Positions 52,301 to 63,300 of a DNA stretch of 64,000 bases are shown here, piece after piece. Source of the DNA: Lagopus muta. Taxonomy: Eukaryota > Chordata > Aves > Galliformes > Phasianidae. The notes under the pieces are model-generated. The model did not search any database, was not told where the DNA came from, and saw nothing but the letters and a program-made list of their open reading frames with translations. The DNA lies in contig NC_064437.1 of assembly GCF_023343835.1 (NCBI RefSeq), positions 41,441,967-41,505,966 on the forward strand, given 5' to 3'. Every line of letters begins with the position of its first letter. Within the stretch, counting starts at the first letter, position 1. Made by a program: the position numbers and the translations under genes.

Positions 52301-55300
52301 TTCCCTCTCCTCCCCTAGCTGGGGCCAGCCCCCTCCCTGAGTGTGACGAGCAGCCAGAGGAGTGGTGCCGTGATGTGGGGACAGCAGCCAAGTGCGGGGT
52401 GCTGGAGCTGTGCCGGCTCACTGTTTGGGACCAACCAGTAGGGGTAACTGCAACTGGGGGAATGCGTGGTATTGACCTGCCCATAATCCAGGGGTGGGAA
52501 GTGGGAAGATACAGAGGGTCTGGTGCTAAGACAGCATCCTGATCCGTTCTCTGTCTCAGCAGAAAGGGATCCCATGCCACCTGTGCCAGGTGGTGGTGTC
52601 CATGATGGGCAAGATTCTGCAGGACAACTGCACCGAGGTGAGCTCTTACTGGGGGCACGGGCTGCTGTCTCCCCATGCGTCTGCAGGGCCGACCCTGAGC
52701 TGAGTGCTCCCCTTCTCCTCTAGGAAAAGCTGCGGCTCTTCTTGGATAAGAGATGTCAGTATCTGCCCTTCCAGGACTGGTCAGTCAAGTGCAAGAAGAT
52801 GGTGGACACTGGTGTCCTCGTCCTGGCCCAACTGGGCAAGCAAGTGCTGGTAACAGCCTGGGGACCTCTGCAGCAGGGAAAACCCCTTGAGATACACAAT
52901 GTGGGGAGCATGATGGGGGAATACAACCCTGTAATGATGTGGAAGGCTGTAGACAATACGTCTGCAGGGAGAGGATGGAAATAGGAATGATGCTTTGGTG
53001 TGGGGATAAATGTTGATATGGTGATGGCCCCAGCCTGCTACCTCACTCCCACAGTCAGACCCAAAGGTGGTGTGTGGCACTATCAAGTTGTGTCAACCCC
53101 GAGGGGGCCTTGAAGGGGCCCTGAAGTTCCAGGAACAGCCACCAGCCCCCGCTGACCCTGCACAGGACTTGGCCCAACTGGCTGTGCCCTTCATCAATGG
53201 TGTTCCGCTCCTGCTCCAGCCCCAGGACCTGCCTCATGCCCAGGTACTGATAGCTGTCCCTCTCTTTATAGCCCATATACCAGTGCTGTTCTGGTGCTTT
53301 GGGTTAATGAGGGTCCTGGAGCAAAACTGTTTATGTTTGACACTGAGTTGTGCTGCTATCATCCTGCAGGACACTGGGGACCTGTGCGAGGACTGCGCCC
53401 GCCTGGTGGCAGCTGTGCAGTTGGAGCTGAGCAACGGAGCCACCACTGCTCGCTCACTGATGGCCCGTGCCAAGGAGGAGTGTGAGGGCCTGGGGCCCGT
53501 CCTGGCACAGCGGGTAATGTCACTGCACCAGGGACATCCTAGTGGCTGCTGGGGCTGGGAGGTGGCAGAAGGCAGTGGTGGTCACCGTGCCCCAGCTTGT
53601 TTGATATCTTTATTGACCTGGATGAGGGGATTGAGTGCACCCTCAGTTGCAGATCACACTAAGTCAAGAGGAAATGTCAATCTGCCTGGGGACAGGAAGG
53701 CCCTACAGAGTGATCTGGGTAGGCTGGATTGCTGGGCTGAGGTCAATGGGTTGAGGTTCAGTAAGACTAAAGTCTGTGTCCTACAGTTAGATTGTTGTAA
53801 CCCCAGGCACTGCTAAAGGCTTGGGGCAGAGTGGCTGGAAAGCTGCATGGAAGAAAAGGAAGTGTTCCAGAGTTGGGGAGATGTGGCACTGAGGGATGTG
53901 GGCAGGAGGGGGTGGGCTGGGGTTGGGCTAAGTGACCTGAGAAGGCTTTTTTAACCTGGATGATTCTATAATCCTATGTTCTTCCTGCACAGTGCAATTA
54001 CTACCTGGCCAAGTATGCGGACACAGCTGCCTGGATGCTCCGGCACTTGGTAAGTGGGAGAGCTGCTCTCTAGTGCTTCCTTTTGCTTCTACAACTTTCT
54101 AGATAGCTCTCACTGTTGCAATTCATTTTTTAATGATCGTTCTTGTATGTTTCTCTCCGCCCTCCACCTTCCCACCTCCAGCTGGCTGAGGTAAGCAAGA
54201 TGCCCACTAGCAGCCCAGTAGGGCCAGCACAGGTCCATGGGCTGAACGTGAGCCGTGTCTCCGCAGGACCCGCGGGAGCTCTGCAGCATGCTGGAGCTCT
54301 GCCCCACAGCAGACCCAGGACCCCTGCACACGCCGCTCTCTGAGAAAATGGCCCAGCTCCTGGGCACGCTGCTCTCCAATACGGTATGGCCCCGGCCCCT
54401 CTGCCAGGAAGGGTGGATGGGGTGAATGCAACTTAGCCCTTTTCTCTCCCTCCCAGGAGGCCACGCCGCTGTGTGAGATGTGCGAGTTCGCTGTGCGGGC
54501 GGCTGAGAGCCTCCTGGAGAACAACATGACAGAGGTGAGCGGGGGCTGTGGGGGGCTGCGGGCAGCAAGGCGATTTCCCCGTGGCATCACGCCCTCCCCA
54601 CCCAACAGGAGCAGCTGGTGAACGACATTGAGAAGGTGTGCTACATGCTGCCACACAGTGTCATCGGGCAGTGCAAGGACTTTGTGGATTCGTACGGCAA
54701 GGCGGTGGTCATCATGCTGCTGGAGGCCACCGACCCACAGGCTGTGTGCACCATGCTGCATGTCTGTCCGCGCCAGGAGGCGGCCCGGGGGGCAGAGCTG
54801 GGGGCAGGCATGGGGGCAGCACTGGAGCCAACTGCTGGAGCATTTTGCAACGTCTGCCAGATCTTCATCACTTACCTGGATAATGAGCTGCTGAAGAACG
54901 AGACGCTGACAGAACTGGGGGCTGTGCTGGAAAAGGGCTGTGAGCTGCTGCCCGGCCCGCTCACCAGCACGGTCAGTGGGGCTGTGCCTGGGGTGGTCCC
55001 TGATCACCACCCCAATACCAGGCTCACTGCAACCCCTCTCTCCTGCAGTGCGAGGCGCTGGTGATGCAGTACGAGCCAGCAGCTGTGCGGCTCCTCGTGC
55101 AGATGATGGACCCTGACTTTGTCTGCACTGTGAGTGCAAACCCACAGGTTGTGGTGGGACTGATAGCTTTCAGGGCACAACCTCACTCCTCCCCTATTTC
55201 CTCCTTGGCAGAAAATCCGAGCTTGTGACTCAGAGCTGACCTCAGCCCCCTGTGCCCAGGGACCTGACTACTGGTGCATCAGCATGGCCACGGCCACCGA

Positions 55301-55422
55301 GTGTGACGTAAGTGACAGCAGCAATCCTCCTGCCCACTGCACACCCTGCAGCGGTGCAGCCCCATCTGTCCCATCTCTCCCTGCAGGCTGTGGAACATTG
55401 CAGGCAGCATGTGTGGAACTAG
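49302..55422 (+). CDS. Second complete prosaposin-type gene, tandem paralog of PSAP
   Basis: Fourteen coding exons: 49302..49362, 52319..52437 (end could be 52443), 52560..52637, 52724..52849, 53055..53243, 53370..53513, 53993..54049, 54182..54190, 54267..54383, 54457..54534, 54609..54971, 55049..55129, 55212..55307, 55387..55422. They total about 517 aa. The order is the same as PSAP: signal peptide ([18 protein letters not shown]), N-terminal saposin-A-type domain, four saposins, C-terminal saposin-A-type domain ending HCRQHVWN. Exon lengths match PSAP almost one for one. All saposin core cysteines are kept. Sequons are present in SapA (NCT), SapC (NMT) and SapD (NET) but missing in SapB. 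The SapA sequon adds a cysteine. Two PSAP exons are fused (54609..54971). It is more GC-rich and compact than PSAP. Intact frames and splice sites argue for a working gene. It is not the intronless mammalian PSAPL1 retrogene by structure, and it has more domains than SFTPB. The substrate is unknown. Confidence 0.93.
49363..52318 (+). other. Intron 1 of the prosaposin paralog (about 3 kb)
   Basis: The donor GTAAGG follows 49362 and the acceptor CCCCTAG ends at 52318. It holds a degenerate ATGGG satellite at its 3' end. Open frames of up to 249 codons at 50.0-50.8 kb have no recognisable domain, overlap frames on both strands and were judged chance. Confidence 0.75.
51814..52216. repeat. Degenerate GATGGGATGTGATGGAAT-type satellite
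   Basis: About 400 bases are made of imperfect 5-mer and 10-mer units (GATGG, GATGT, AATGG, GAAGA), purine-rich on the + strand. It ends about 100 bases before the exon 2 acceptor of the prosaposin paralog. The minus strand reads as long TCCCATCCCATC-type frames that are not genes. Confidence 0.9.
52558..52562 (+). promoter_or_regulatory. NAGNAG tandem splice acceptor at exon 3 of the prosaposin paralog
   Basis: TCAGCAG offers acceptors ending at 52559 and 52562. Use of the second drops one glutamine codon and keeps the frame. The preceding exon 2 also has two in-frame candidate donors six bases apart (after 52437 and after 52443). Confidence 0.7.
53600..53980 (+). mobile_element. CR1 LINE with internal deletion, in intron 6 of the prosaposin paralog
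   Basis: It starts inside the CR1 coding region (TTTGATATCTTTATTGACCT, GGATGAGGGGATTGAGTGCA, GGTCAATGGGTTGAGGTTCA) and jumps to the 3' end (GTGGCACTGAGGGATGTGG, TTGGGCTAAGTGACCTGAG, GATGATTCTATAATCCTATG). The middle is lost. It ends about 10 bases before the exon 7 acceptor region, so its terminal repeat abuts the polypyrimidine tract. Confidence 0.88.
54182..54190 (+). CDS. 9-nt microexon (Leu-Ala-Glu) of the prosaposin paralog
   Basis: CTGGCTGAG lies between the acceptor CCCACCTCCAG and the donor GTAAGC, at exactly the position of the PSAP microexon (between the exons ending HMVK-type MMHM/LRHL and the exon starting DPRELC). Skipping it keeps the frame. Confidence 0.85.
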
Positions 55423-56490
55423 GAGCATCTCCATCCTGGACCCTCCCTCCCTTGGGATGCAGCCACAGCACCAGGGATGGGGTGTCCCAGAGTTTCCCTG
55501 CTTGGCTCTGAGACACTCCAGTCCACTCTGCCTTCTTCTTTTCCACCCCCGGGGCTTGGATTTTTGGATCAGGTTAAGGGATTTTGTCTTGTTGTTGGGA
55601 CTGGGAACTCAGCAGTAGGCTTGTTTCAACATACCCCCCTTATGCTATCCGCTGAGTGAAAACCTTTGGTCGTTTCCTTTCACATCCCACCCAGAACTGA
55701 CACTAAAGACATGATCAGAGCAACTCCATGGACTGGGATGGGCTCTGCTGCTGCAGTGCTGGTCCCAGTTTGCTGGTGCTCTCTCACCATGGGTCCCATG
55801 TGATTTTTGGCAAGACCTTCGCTAGACTCAGTCCCAACTGGGGCAGCTGTTTAATTTTATTTTTTTCCCATGGTCACCAGTTAAAGAAACAAAGCAGATT
55901 CCATGTGCCTGGCTTTGCATGACTTCTGCAGTAGATGAATGTTGCAGGGGGGAATGAGAAGACATAGGCTGGGTTAGAAACATGCATGTGTTTTTATATA
56001 TATATAAATATATTACATATGTTTATATATACGCATATCTGTTATGTGTGTGTATATATACATGTTTATGTGTGCATGTATATACACATATAAATACATA
56101 TATTTATGTATATGTAGATAGAAGGACACTGCCTTCACCCTGCTCCTGTGTGAGGATGGGCATAGCCTGCAGAAGGATGCAAACCCAGCACTGCAGGGCC
56201 AGGATGTGGGGTTCCCTTGCTGCAGGGAGGCATGGGCTGGTATCTCCAGCCCCAGGCATGGGATGCAACATGGGGTCACCTTCAATCCACTGGCACAGGA
56301 GCCTCCTGGAATATATATATATATATATATAGTGTGGGCATCCCATGAACACACAAATGAGTGAGTTTGGGATTTCCTTCCCAGCAAACATCTCTTGCAG
56401 GGGATCCCGATGCCAAAGTGTGGTGATGAGGCAGTGGTGTGCTGGCTTGTCCCCACTACACCACCAATAAACACCTCCATCAACCTGGCT
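55423..56490 (+). other. 3' UTR of the prosaposin paralog
   Basis: Non-coding tail after the TAG at 55420-55422, ending at a canonical AATAAA at 56466-56471. It contains TATA/TGTA-rich microsatellites at 55990-56117 and 56311-56331. Confidence 0.6.
55993..56117. repeat. TA/TGTATA-rich microsatellite
   Basis: Alternating TATATA, TGTGTG and ACATATA units over about 125 bases. Frames across it (both strands) read as Tyr-Ile repeats and are not genes. A second (TA)n run is at 56311-56331. Confidence 0.9.
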
Positions 56491-56603
56491 CTTGTCTCCC
56501 TTCTCTTCTGTGCACCATGGTGATGCTTGTGCAGTGTTATGTTTCTCCCTAAAAACCAGGCTGTAAGGGTGGGTGGAGGGATAAATTAAAGGAATTAAAG
56601 GGC

Positions 56604-56609
56604 TTTATT
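56604..56609 (-). terminator. CDH23: CDH23 polyadenylation signal candidate (AATAAA on the minus strand)
   Basis: TTTATT on the + strand, 760 bases beyond the CDH23 stop codon, gives a 3' UTR of about 56590..57368. The convergent prosaposin paralog ends at AATAAA 56466-56471, so the two transcripts stop about 100 bases apart. Confidence 0.5.
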
Positions 56610-57368
56610 TACAAGAGGTGGCTGTAGGATAGTGATCGTGTTTGCAGGGCCAGAAGGAAGAACGACAGCTTAACCAAAGCCATAAGGAGTGTATTTCTGA
56701 TTCCTGTAACAGACCATTCCCAAAACTCTCCACAAGATAATGGTTGGAAACAACCCCCGAATGAACAAACCCGAGAGCCAAAGAGAGGGGGAGGACAAGG
56801 GGAAGAGGATACACACAAACACTCAACAGCCAGAAGCCCGCTATTGTCAGTCTCTCTCTTTTGATCACATCGTAACACATTTTGGTAAAGCCAGCAAAAT
56901 GGAGAAATGTCTTCGGTTGGGTCTTTCCCTGCTGGAAAGGTGACAACAAGCAGTAATGGTGGGTGGCTTCAGGCCATCTGTGCTCGCCCAGCCCCATGAC
57001 CATAGTTGAGGTGCAACGGGCTTTGGTCCCCCAGTTTGTGTGGGGGGATGCCTTGCTGTGGCTGTGCTGTTTTCGGGTTGCCTTCACCCCCAGCCTCATA
57101 ACGCTTGAGTTCTTTGCATTCACTCAGCATTATTAAAAAAAAAAAAAGTTTTTTAATAAAAAAATGAATTATTTAATGATTCAATGACGCGCAAGGAAGG
57201 GCAGATCAGTCCTGAGAGCCCTCTCCCAGGACCCAGCTCTACAAGGCTGCTGGGTTGAATTGTAGGGACAGATGGAAAGGGGACTGAGTGCCGGTCTCAG
57301 TACCCACTGCCCCCCAGCTCTGTGCTTGTCCTCTGCCATCCCGGGCTGGCCTGGGTGGATGCTGCTGG

Positions 57369-60300
57369 TCATAGCTCAGTGATTTCCAGTGGGCTCTCCA
57401 TGATCACCTCCCGCATCTTGTGCAGGGGGGTGGATTTGGCTGACTCGGTGCGGGCATTGTGGTCGTAAGCCCCACAGTCGGCAGTCAGAGTCTCCAGCGA
57501 GCGCCCCAGCACCTTCTGGTCATCTTCAGGGAGGCTGTTGAGGTCAGAGGCCAGCAGCGTACCTGTACTGCCGTGCACCACGTGGATGCCATCAGGGCCT
57601 TTCAGTTCTACTGGCTGCTTGTGCCGAAAGCGCAGGCTGCCCTGGCTGGGGCAGCGCTCCTCGTCCTCCTCCAGATCCTTCTGGATAAGCTGCAAAACCC
57701 CACCACGATGTCACCAGGTGTCCTAACTCCCTTCTGGGGAGTTACAACTCAGAATCATAAACACTGGAAGCACCACTTAGGTCATCTAGTTTATCTGTCA
57801 GCCCATCACCACTATAGCACTAAATCATGATGCTAAGTATAACATCTCCCCTTTTCTTGATCATGACCAGGGACGGTGACTCCACCGCCTCCCTGTGCAG
57901 CCTGTATCAGTGCATCACTGCTCTGAGAAGGAGAGACCCAAACCTCCTCTTTCTTCACAGGGAGCTCCACAATTGATCTCCCCTTGCTCATTTTGGGGAG
58001 CAGATTTCTGTGCATCTGAATATTGCAAAGCTAGCCTTGGGCTTCACAAGGCCCTGGCACTGGGTTGTGGGGCCAGGAGGACACACTGCATCCCAAAGGG
58101 CACAGCAAGCATCTCCCCATGCCCACACACCCCCTCTACCTCTGTGACCGAGGAGCGGTCCCCCTGACTGGAGGTGGCCTTATGCACCATCCGTTGGGCA
58201 AAGAGCCTTTTCAAGCGCATGTAATCATCCAGGACCACCTTCAGGAGAGATCCCTGGGTGGAGGAGGAGAGAGGATGAGTTATGCAAGGGAGAGAACTGA
58301 AATGGAGGAAGGCTGGCCCCACGCTGCTGTTTCTCGCAGAAAAAAAAATCCCCTTCTGCTGTAGCACCTGGCAGGAGGAAGCAATGTTGGATCCACGGTG
58401 GGGATGCTCACCTTTATGGGTCCCTCGCGCATGATCTGCCCCAGCTTGGCAATGTTGTCGTACTCCTGGATGGCGGCTCGCAGGTAGCGGTCATCCTCAG
58501 GCTTGGCAGCTGAGGGCTCTCTGCCAAAGGTGCCCTGCAGGAGGAGAGCACGGCTTTGGTGTCAGCATGGGAATGGGCATAGAAATGGGTGGGCAGGGCC
58601 AGGGCTGCGTCTCACATGGGTCCTGGCTGGGCTGTTCCAGAGGTCAGTGATCTCGCTCAGGTTCTCTGGAAGGTCATCTTCATGCTCCGCTTGTGCCGCC
58701 AGTTCCATGGTCCGGCAGAAGGGGTCGAGCCACACGGGGTTGGCCCTGCCTCGGGAGGGGAAGAGTGCTCAGCCCAAGGGAGAGCAAGAAGAGGGCAGCC
58801 AGAAAATGCCCCAAATACTGTGCCCAGCTGAATCCCTCCATAAAGCAGAGGATTCTCTACCGCCAGTTCATCCCTGGCTGTAACATGTGGGTACTCCATT
58901 GAGAGCATCCTATGATGTATGAGGAAGCAGAGATAGGAGAACTCACCCATCAAAGGAGTACTTGTTGGTGTTTGGCATGTCCATGATGTCCATGAAGCCT
59001 CTATTGCCTGCAAAAGGCAGGGGTAGAGGCTACCCAGCAGCTCAGCTGCTTACGAGCAGCAAAAAGCTATGGGCATGGGACAATTTCTTTATGAGGGGAA
59101 TTCAGTGACAAAAAAGGCACTGGTGGCAGGAAGACCACTTTGTGATGGGGCTGATGGCAGGGAGCCTGGATGAGGAGAAAGCTTCCTACCACCACACCTC
59201 CATATCTAGCACCATGCATACCAGCCAGGCACCCTACTGAGCCATGCAGATGGAAACCCCCAGCACTGCTCACCTGTGGAGCCCGCCACAATGGCTTTCA
59301 GCTTCCTTTTGTGCCTGCGAGAGAGAATAATACAGCAAATTAGCAGAGAAGATCAGAAAGATGTCTGGAAGGAGCAGAACGTGCAGGTTATTGGAAGTCA
59401 GGCAATACTCACACGGTGCGGTAATACCAGTTCATGAGGATGAAGAGCATGGCAGCCAGGAAGAGCAGGACAGCCAGCACGATGATCGCCATCTGGGAGA
59501 GACAGATGGGTAGGGGCAAAATGAAAGTAATTATATTTATTAAAATAATATATAAATATAATTAATATATAAAATAAGAGTATTATGTACGATGTACGTA
59601 ATATTAGAATAATAATATTAGTATTACAGTAAAAAATAAAGTGTTACTACATGGGAGGAAGGAGCTTCACCTGCAGAGCTGAGAGGTCGTCCGGGGCACG
59701 GGCAGTGATGGCAGGCTGTACATCCAGCACATTATAGTTCCTGAAGAGGTTCCTCAGCTGCTCCTTGTTCTCATCAATCATCTGAATCACCCTGGGGACA
59801 GAAGAGTGCTTGGGCCTCTTGATCTGTAAGGCTCACCATGGGCTCTGACCAATGGCTAACGTACCGCTCCACATCCAGGATGCGGTTGGTCTCTCTGTTC
59901 ACCACATGGATCAGCAGCTCTGTCTGTGCAAAGTTCACCCGGCCTTTCTTGTCCACATGGAACTGGGGAGAGACAGCAAGGTCTGCAATGCTGTAAGGGT
60001 GTCTCCTCAGGGAGCATCTCCTGAGGCATGCTCATGTGTCATTGCCCACATTCATGCAGGGACAGCCTTGTCCTCAGCTAGCAGTGCTCGAGATGTGTCC
60101 ACAGCCAGATTGCTGGGCACTTGACTGGTGGTGGAGTAGCCACATTGCTCCACAGCAACCAAGGCCAGGGTTGGTCCTCCACTTCCAGACCCTGAGAACC
60201 TCTGTATCTACATGTGGGAGGTGACCTGCCCCTCAAAATAACCTGGAGAACTGATGGTTACCTGCACATCATCAGTGTTAACGATGGCACCCGTGATGTT

Positions 60301-63300
60301 GGAAAGCAGACTGATGAACTCCTCCTCAAACTGCCTGACCTTATCGGGGATCTCATTGATGATAATTTTGACTCTCTGGTCATCCCGCAGGATGTAGATC
60401 CCCACAATGGCTGTGTCATTGTGGCCCACCAGGTCAGAGGCCATGATGTCCACCACAAAGTAGCCAGGATTATAGGCCGTGAAGAGATCAAAGGTTCTTA
60501 GGATGCCATCAAGAGTACCTGGGAAAAGGACATCCACAAGTCCAAGGTTAGTGCAGCCACTTCAAAATGCTCACCTGAGGTCTCCATCAAGGAATATTGC
60601 AAACCAGGGCTTGGCAGGTAACATACAGAAGCTCTTGCAAGCTAGAGCCTACATTGTGAGTGGAAGAAAGAGGATGGAGGAACAGCCATGCTGCCTAGTG
60701 ACTATGGCTATGGAGGACATCTTTGACCATGGAATCATCTGGCCCTGCACTCCTGCAGTATCCAGGCTACGCACCAATGCTGAAGATGTTGGCCACCTCC
60801 TCAGAATCATTAGAGTGCTGCTTGATGTAGCGGATCCCCAGGATGCTGTACAGGACTAGGCTGTTGTTGCCCACATCAGCGTCCACGGCCAAGACCTTGA
60901 TCAGCTCTGATCCCACCTTGGCATCTGTGGCCACGCCTTTGGGAGGGAGATAGAACAGAGGTCTGGATCTGTGCTGCATTGCTTTTCCATCCCCTCATCG
61001 CTGGGATCCCCTCCCAGACACCAGCAGTCCTTACCCGCTGTGTACTCCGACTTGGTGAACTGGGGGGACTGGTCATTGATGTCGTCCAAGAAGATCCGCA
61101 CTTCCTGAAGAGTCAGATCTGTGCTGAGGTCCCAGGGCTGTGCTCTGCCTGCATGCTGGCCCCGGGGTGGGGACCAGTTCCTCTGGCTGGATGCTTTGAC
61201 GATGATGGAGTAGTAGGGCTCCTTCTCGCGGTCCAGGTCGCGCAGGACTTGGAGCTTCCCCTCCCGGCTCAACAGGAAGTTGCTCTCTTGGTTCCCAGCT
61301 GCATGCAGAAAGGGGAGCTGAGTCACTTGCCTTCTGGCTCACCATGTACTTTACCATGTTAGAAATACCTTGAGCAGCCCAGGGGAGCTATGCAAACCCT
61401 TGTAGAGCATGCAGGTGGGCGTGGGGTGCTCAGACCAGAACAGATGCAGAGTGACTCTAGGGATGATAGCTTAGGACATCATCCTTGTTTGGCCATGCTG
61501 TGTCCCCATCTCACCTGCTATGAAGTAGTAGACGATGGCATTGGAGCCCTCATCTGCATCCACTGCACCAGTGACATTGCCCACCACGGTGCCAGGCTGC
61601 GAGTGCTCAGGAACGGAGAGTGCCTGGTACTGGGGACTGTCTCTCTGCCGAAGCCCAGGAGAAGGTAGGGAAGGCTTATTGTGGTGTATGAGCCTTGAGT
61701 GCTCCCCTCCTCACCCCCCCTTTTTTTTTTTTCTTTCCCTTTTAAAGGCTAGAAGTGTCCATACTCCAGTGCAGTGATGCCCAGCAGTGCATGCTCTATC
61801 ACATGCAGCCCCATCCCAGCACCCTCTTTGCCCTCCTTGATGCCTTACAGGTGGCCTGAGGAAGATAGGCTCATTGTCATCAATGTCATCGAGCGCGACC
61901 TGGAGGGGCTGCATCGTCTCATAGGTTGGCTGGCCCTGGTCAGAGGCCACAATGATCAGCTAGGGAGAGAAATAAAGTGCTGTTCTGGGCAAAGGCAAGC
62001 AGAGTGAAGGGACATTGCCAAGGCAGTGGTAGAGTGGTGGCTGGGTGGCAGAGGGAATTTAACAGGGAACTGGGTGATGGCCCACCACCACCATGTCCTC
62101 CAGGACACAACCTTCTGGTGGCCACCTCTTGACCGTACCACATCCCTCTTGCATCCTCTGATATCATTTGATAACCATGTGATTCCTGCTAAGGTGGTGG
62201 TGGGAAATTTCCACTACAGGGGCAGATGTGACCATCCCTGGTCATGGCCTGCACTCTACCAGCCCATCCTATGGACCAGTCAAGTGTGTTACCACCTCAC
62301 TCACATTGTACACTGCTTGCTTCTCCCGGTCCAACCGCATGGCCGTCTGGATCAGCCCACTGACAGCGTCGATGCTGAAATACTCCCAGTCCTTGTTCCC
62401 TGCCCCAGTTTTCAGGAGGCTGTACAGTACTGCCCCATTGAGACCCTCATCCTTGTCAGTGGCATAGACCTCGTAGACGTTGGAGCGCAGAGGGATCTCC
62501 TGTTGGCACATGAGCAGCACCTCAGCCCCCAAATTGCAAGCCAGCCCCCAAACTGCAAGCCAGCCCCCTGCTCCATCAGCCCCTCCAAACCCCGTTGTAC
62601 TGGCTCATGTTGTCCAAAACACAGCCTGGGGCTTGCAACACCCATGGCACCCCCTGCACCTTGCAATGCACTGCTCATGTATCCTGGGGGTCACCATCCC
62701 AGCAGTTCCTGTATCCAATGCTGGAGCTGTGCAGCCCACACTGACAGCTTCAAAGGGGAAATGTGGAATTCTGATTTTTTACGGAATAGCTGCAACTCCG
62801 GGTACTGGTTGGAGCCAAGCCTGGCCCATGTTTATAGCACGTTCAGCATGCAGTGACTGGCTATTTCCCTATTTTGTACACTGCCAGAGTTTCTGTTTCC
62901 CAGGATGTCCCTTTGGGATCCAGCTCTGCTCAGAGGCTGGTCTAACATCCAGAGATGACCTCCTCATCCCAGGAAACCCTTCCAGTTTTAACCAAAAGCA
63001 AGTGCCAACCCAACTTCTTGCCATATGTTAAATCAAGGTCTTCTATCATCCCTGGTGGGCATGGAGAGTGTTTTTGTTCACCAGAAAGGCTGTGTGCCAT
63101 GGTGTGCCACCTCTCTCTGCCTACCTCCCACCCCTCAAGCCCCAGATGTACCTCCTTGATGTGCAGAATGGTGCCATTGGGTGGGCGGACAAAGACAGGG
63201 CGGTTGTCGTTGATGTCAATGACCTCGATGTGAAGCATGGTGGTCCCCCAGAGTGGGGGACGACCTTTGTCTGTGGCCACCACAGTCAGGTTGAATCTCT

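Noticed and set aside
49302-55422. Identity as SFTPB or as the PSAPL1 retrogene
   Set aside because: SFTPB has fewer saposin units and a different layout; PSAPL1 in mammals is intronless and unlinked. The name was left blank because orthology cannot be settled without a tree.
55982-56483. Tyr/Ile-rich frames resembling membrane segments
   Set aside because: They translate TATA/TGTA microsatellites in a 3' UTR.
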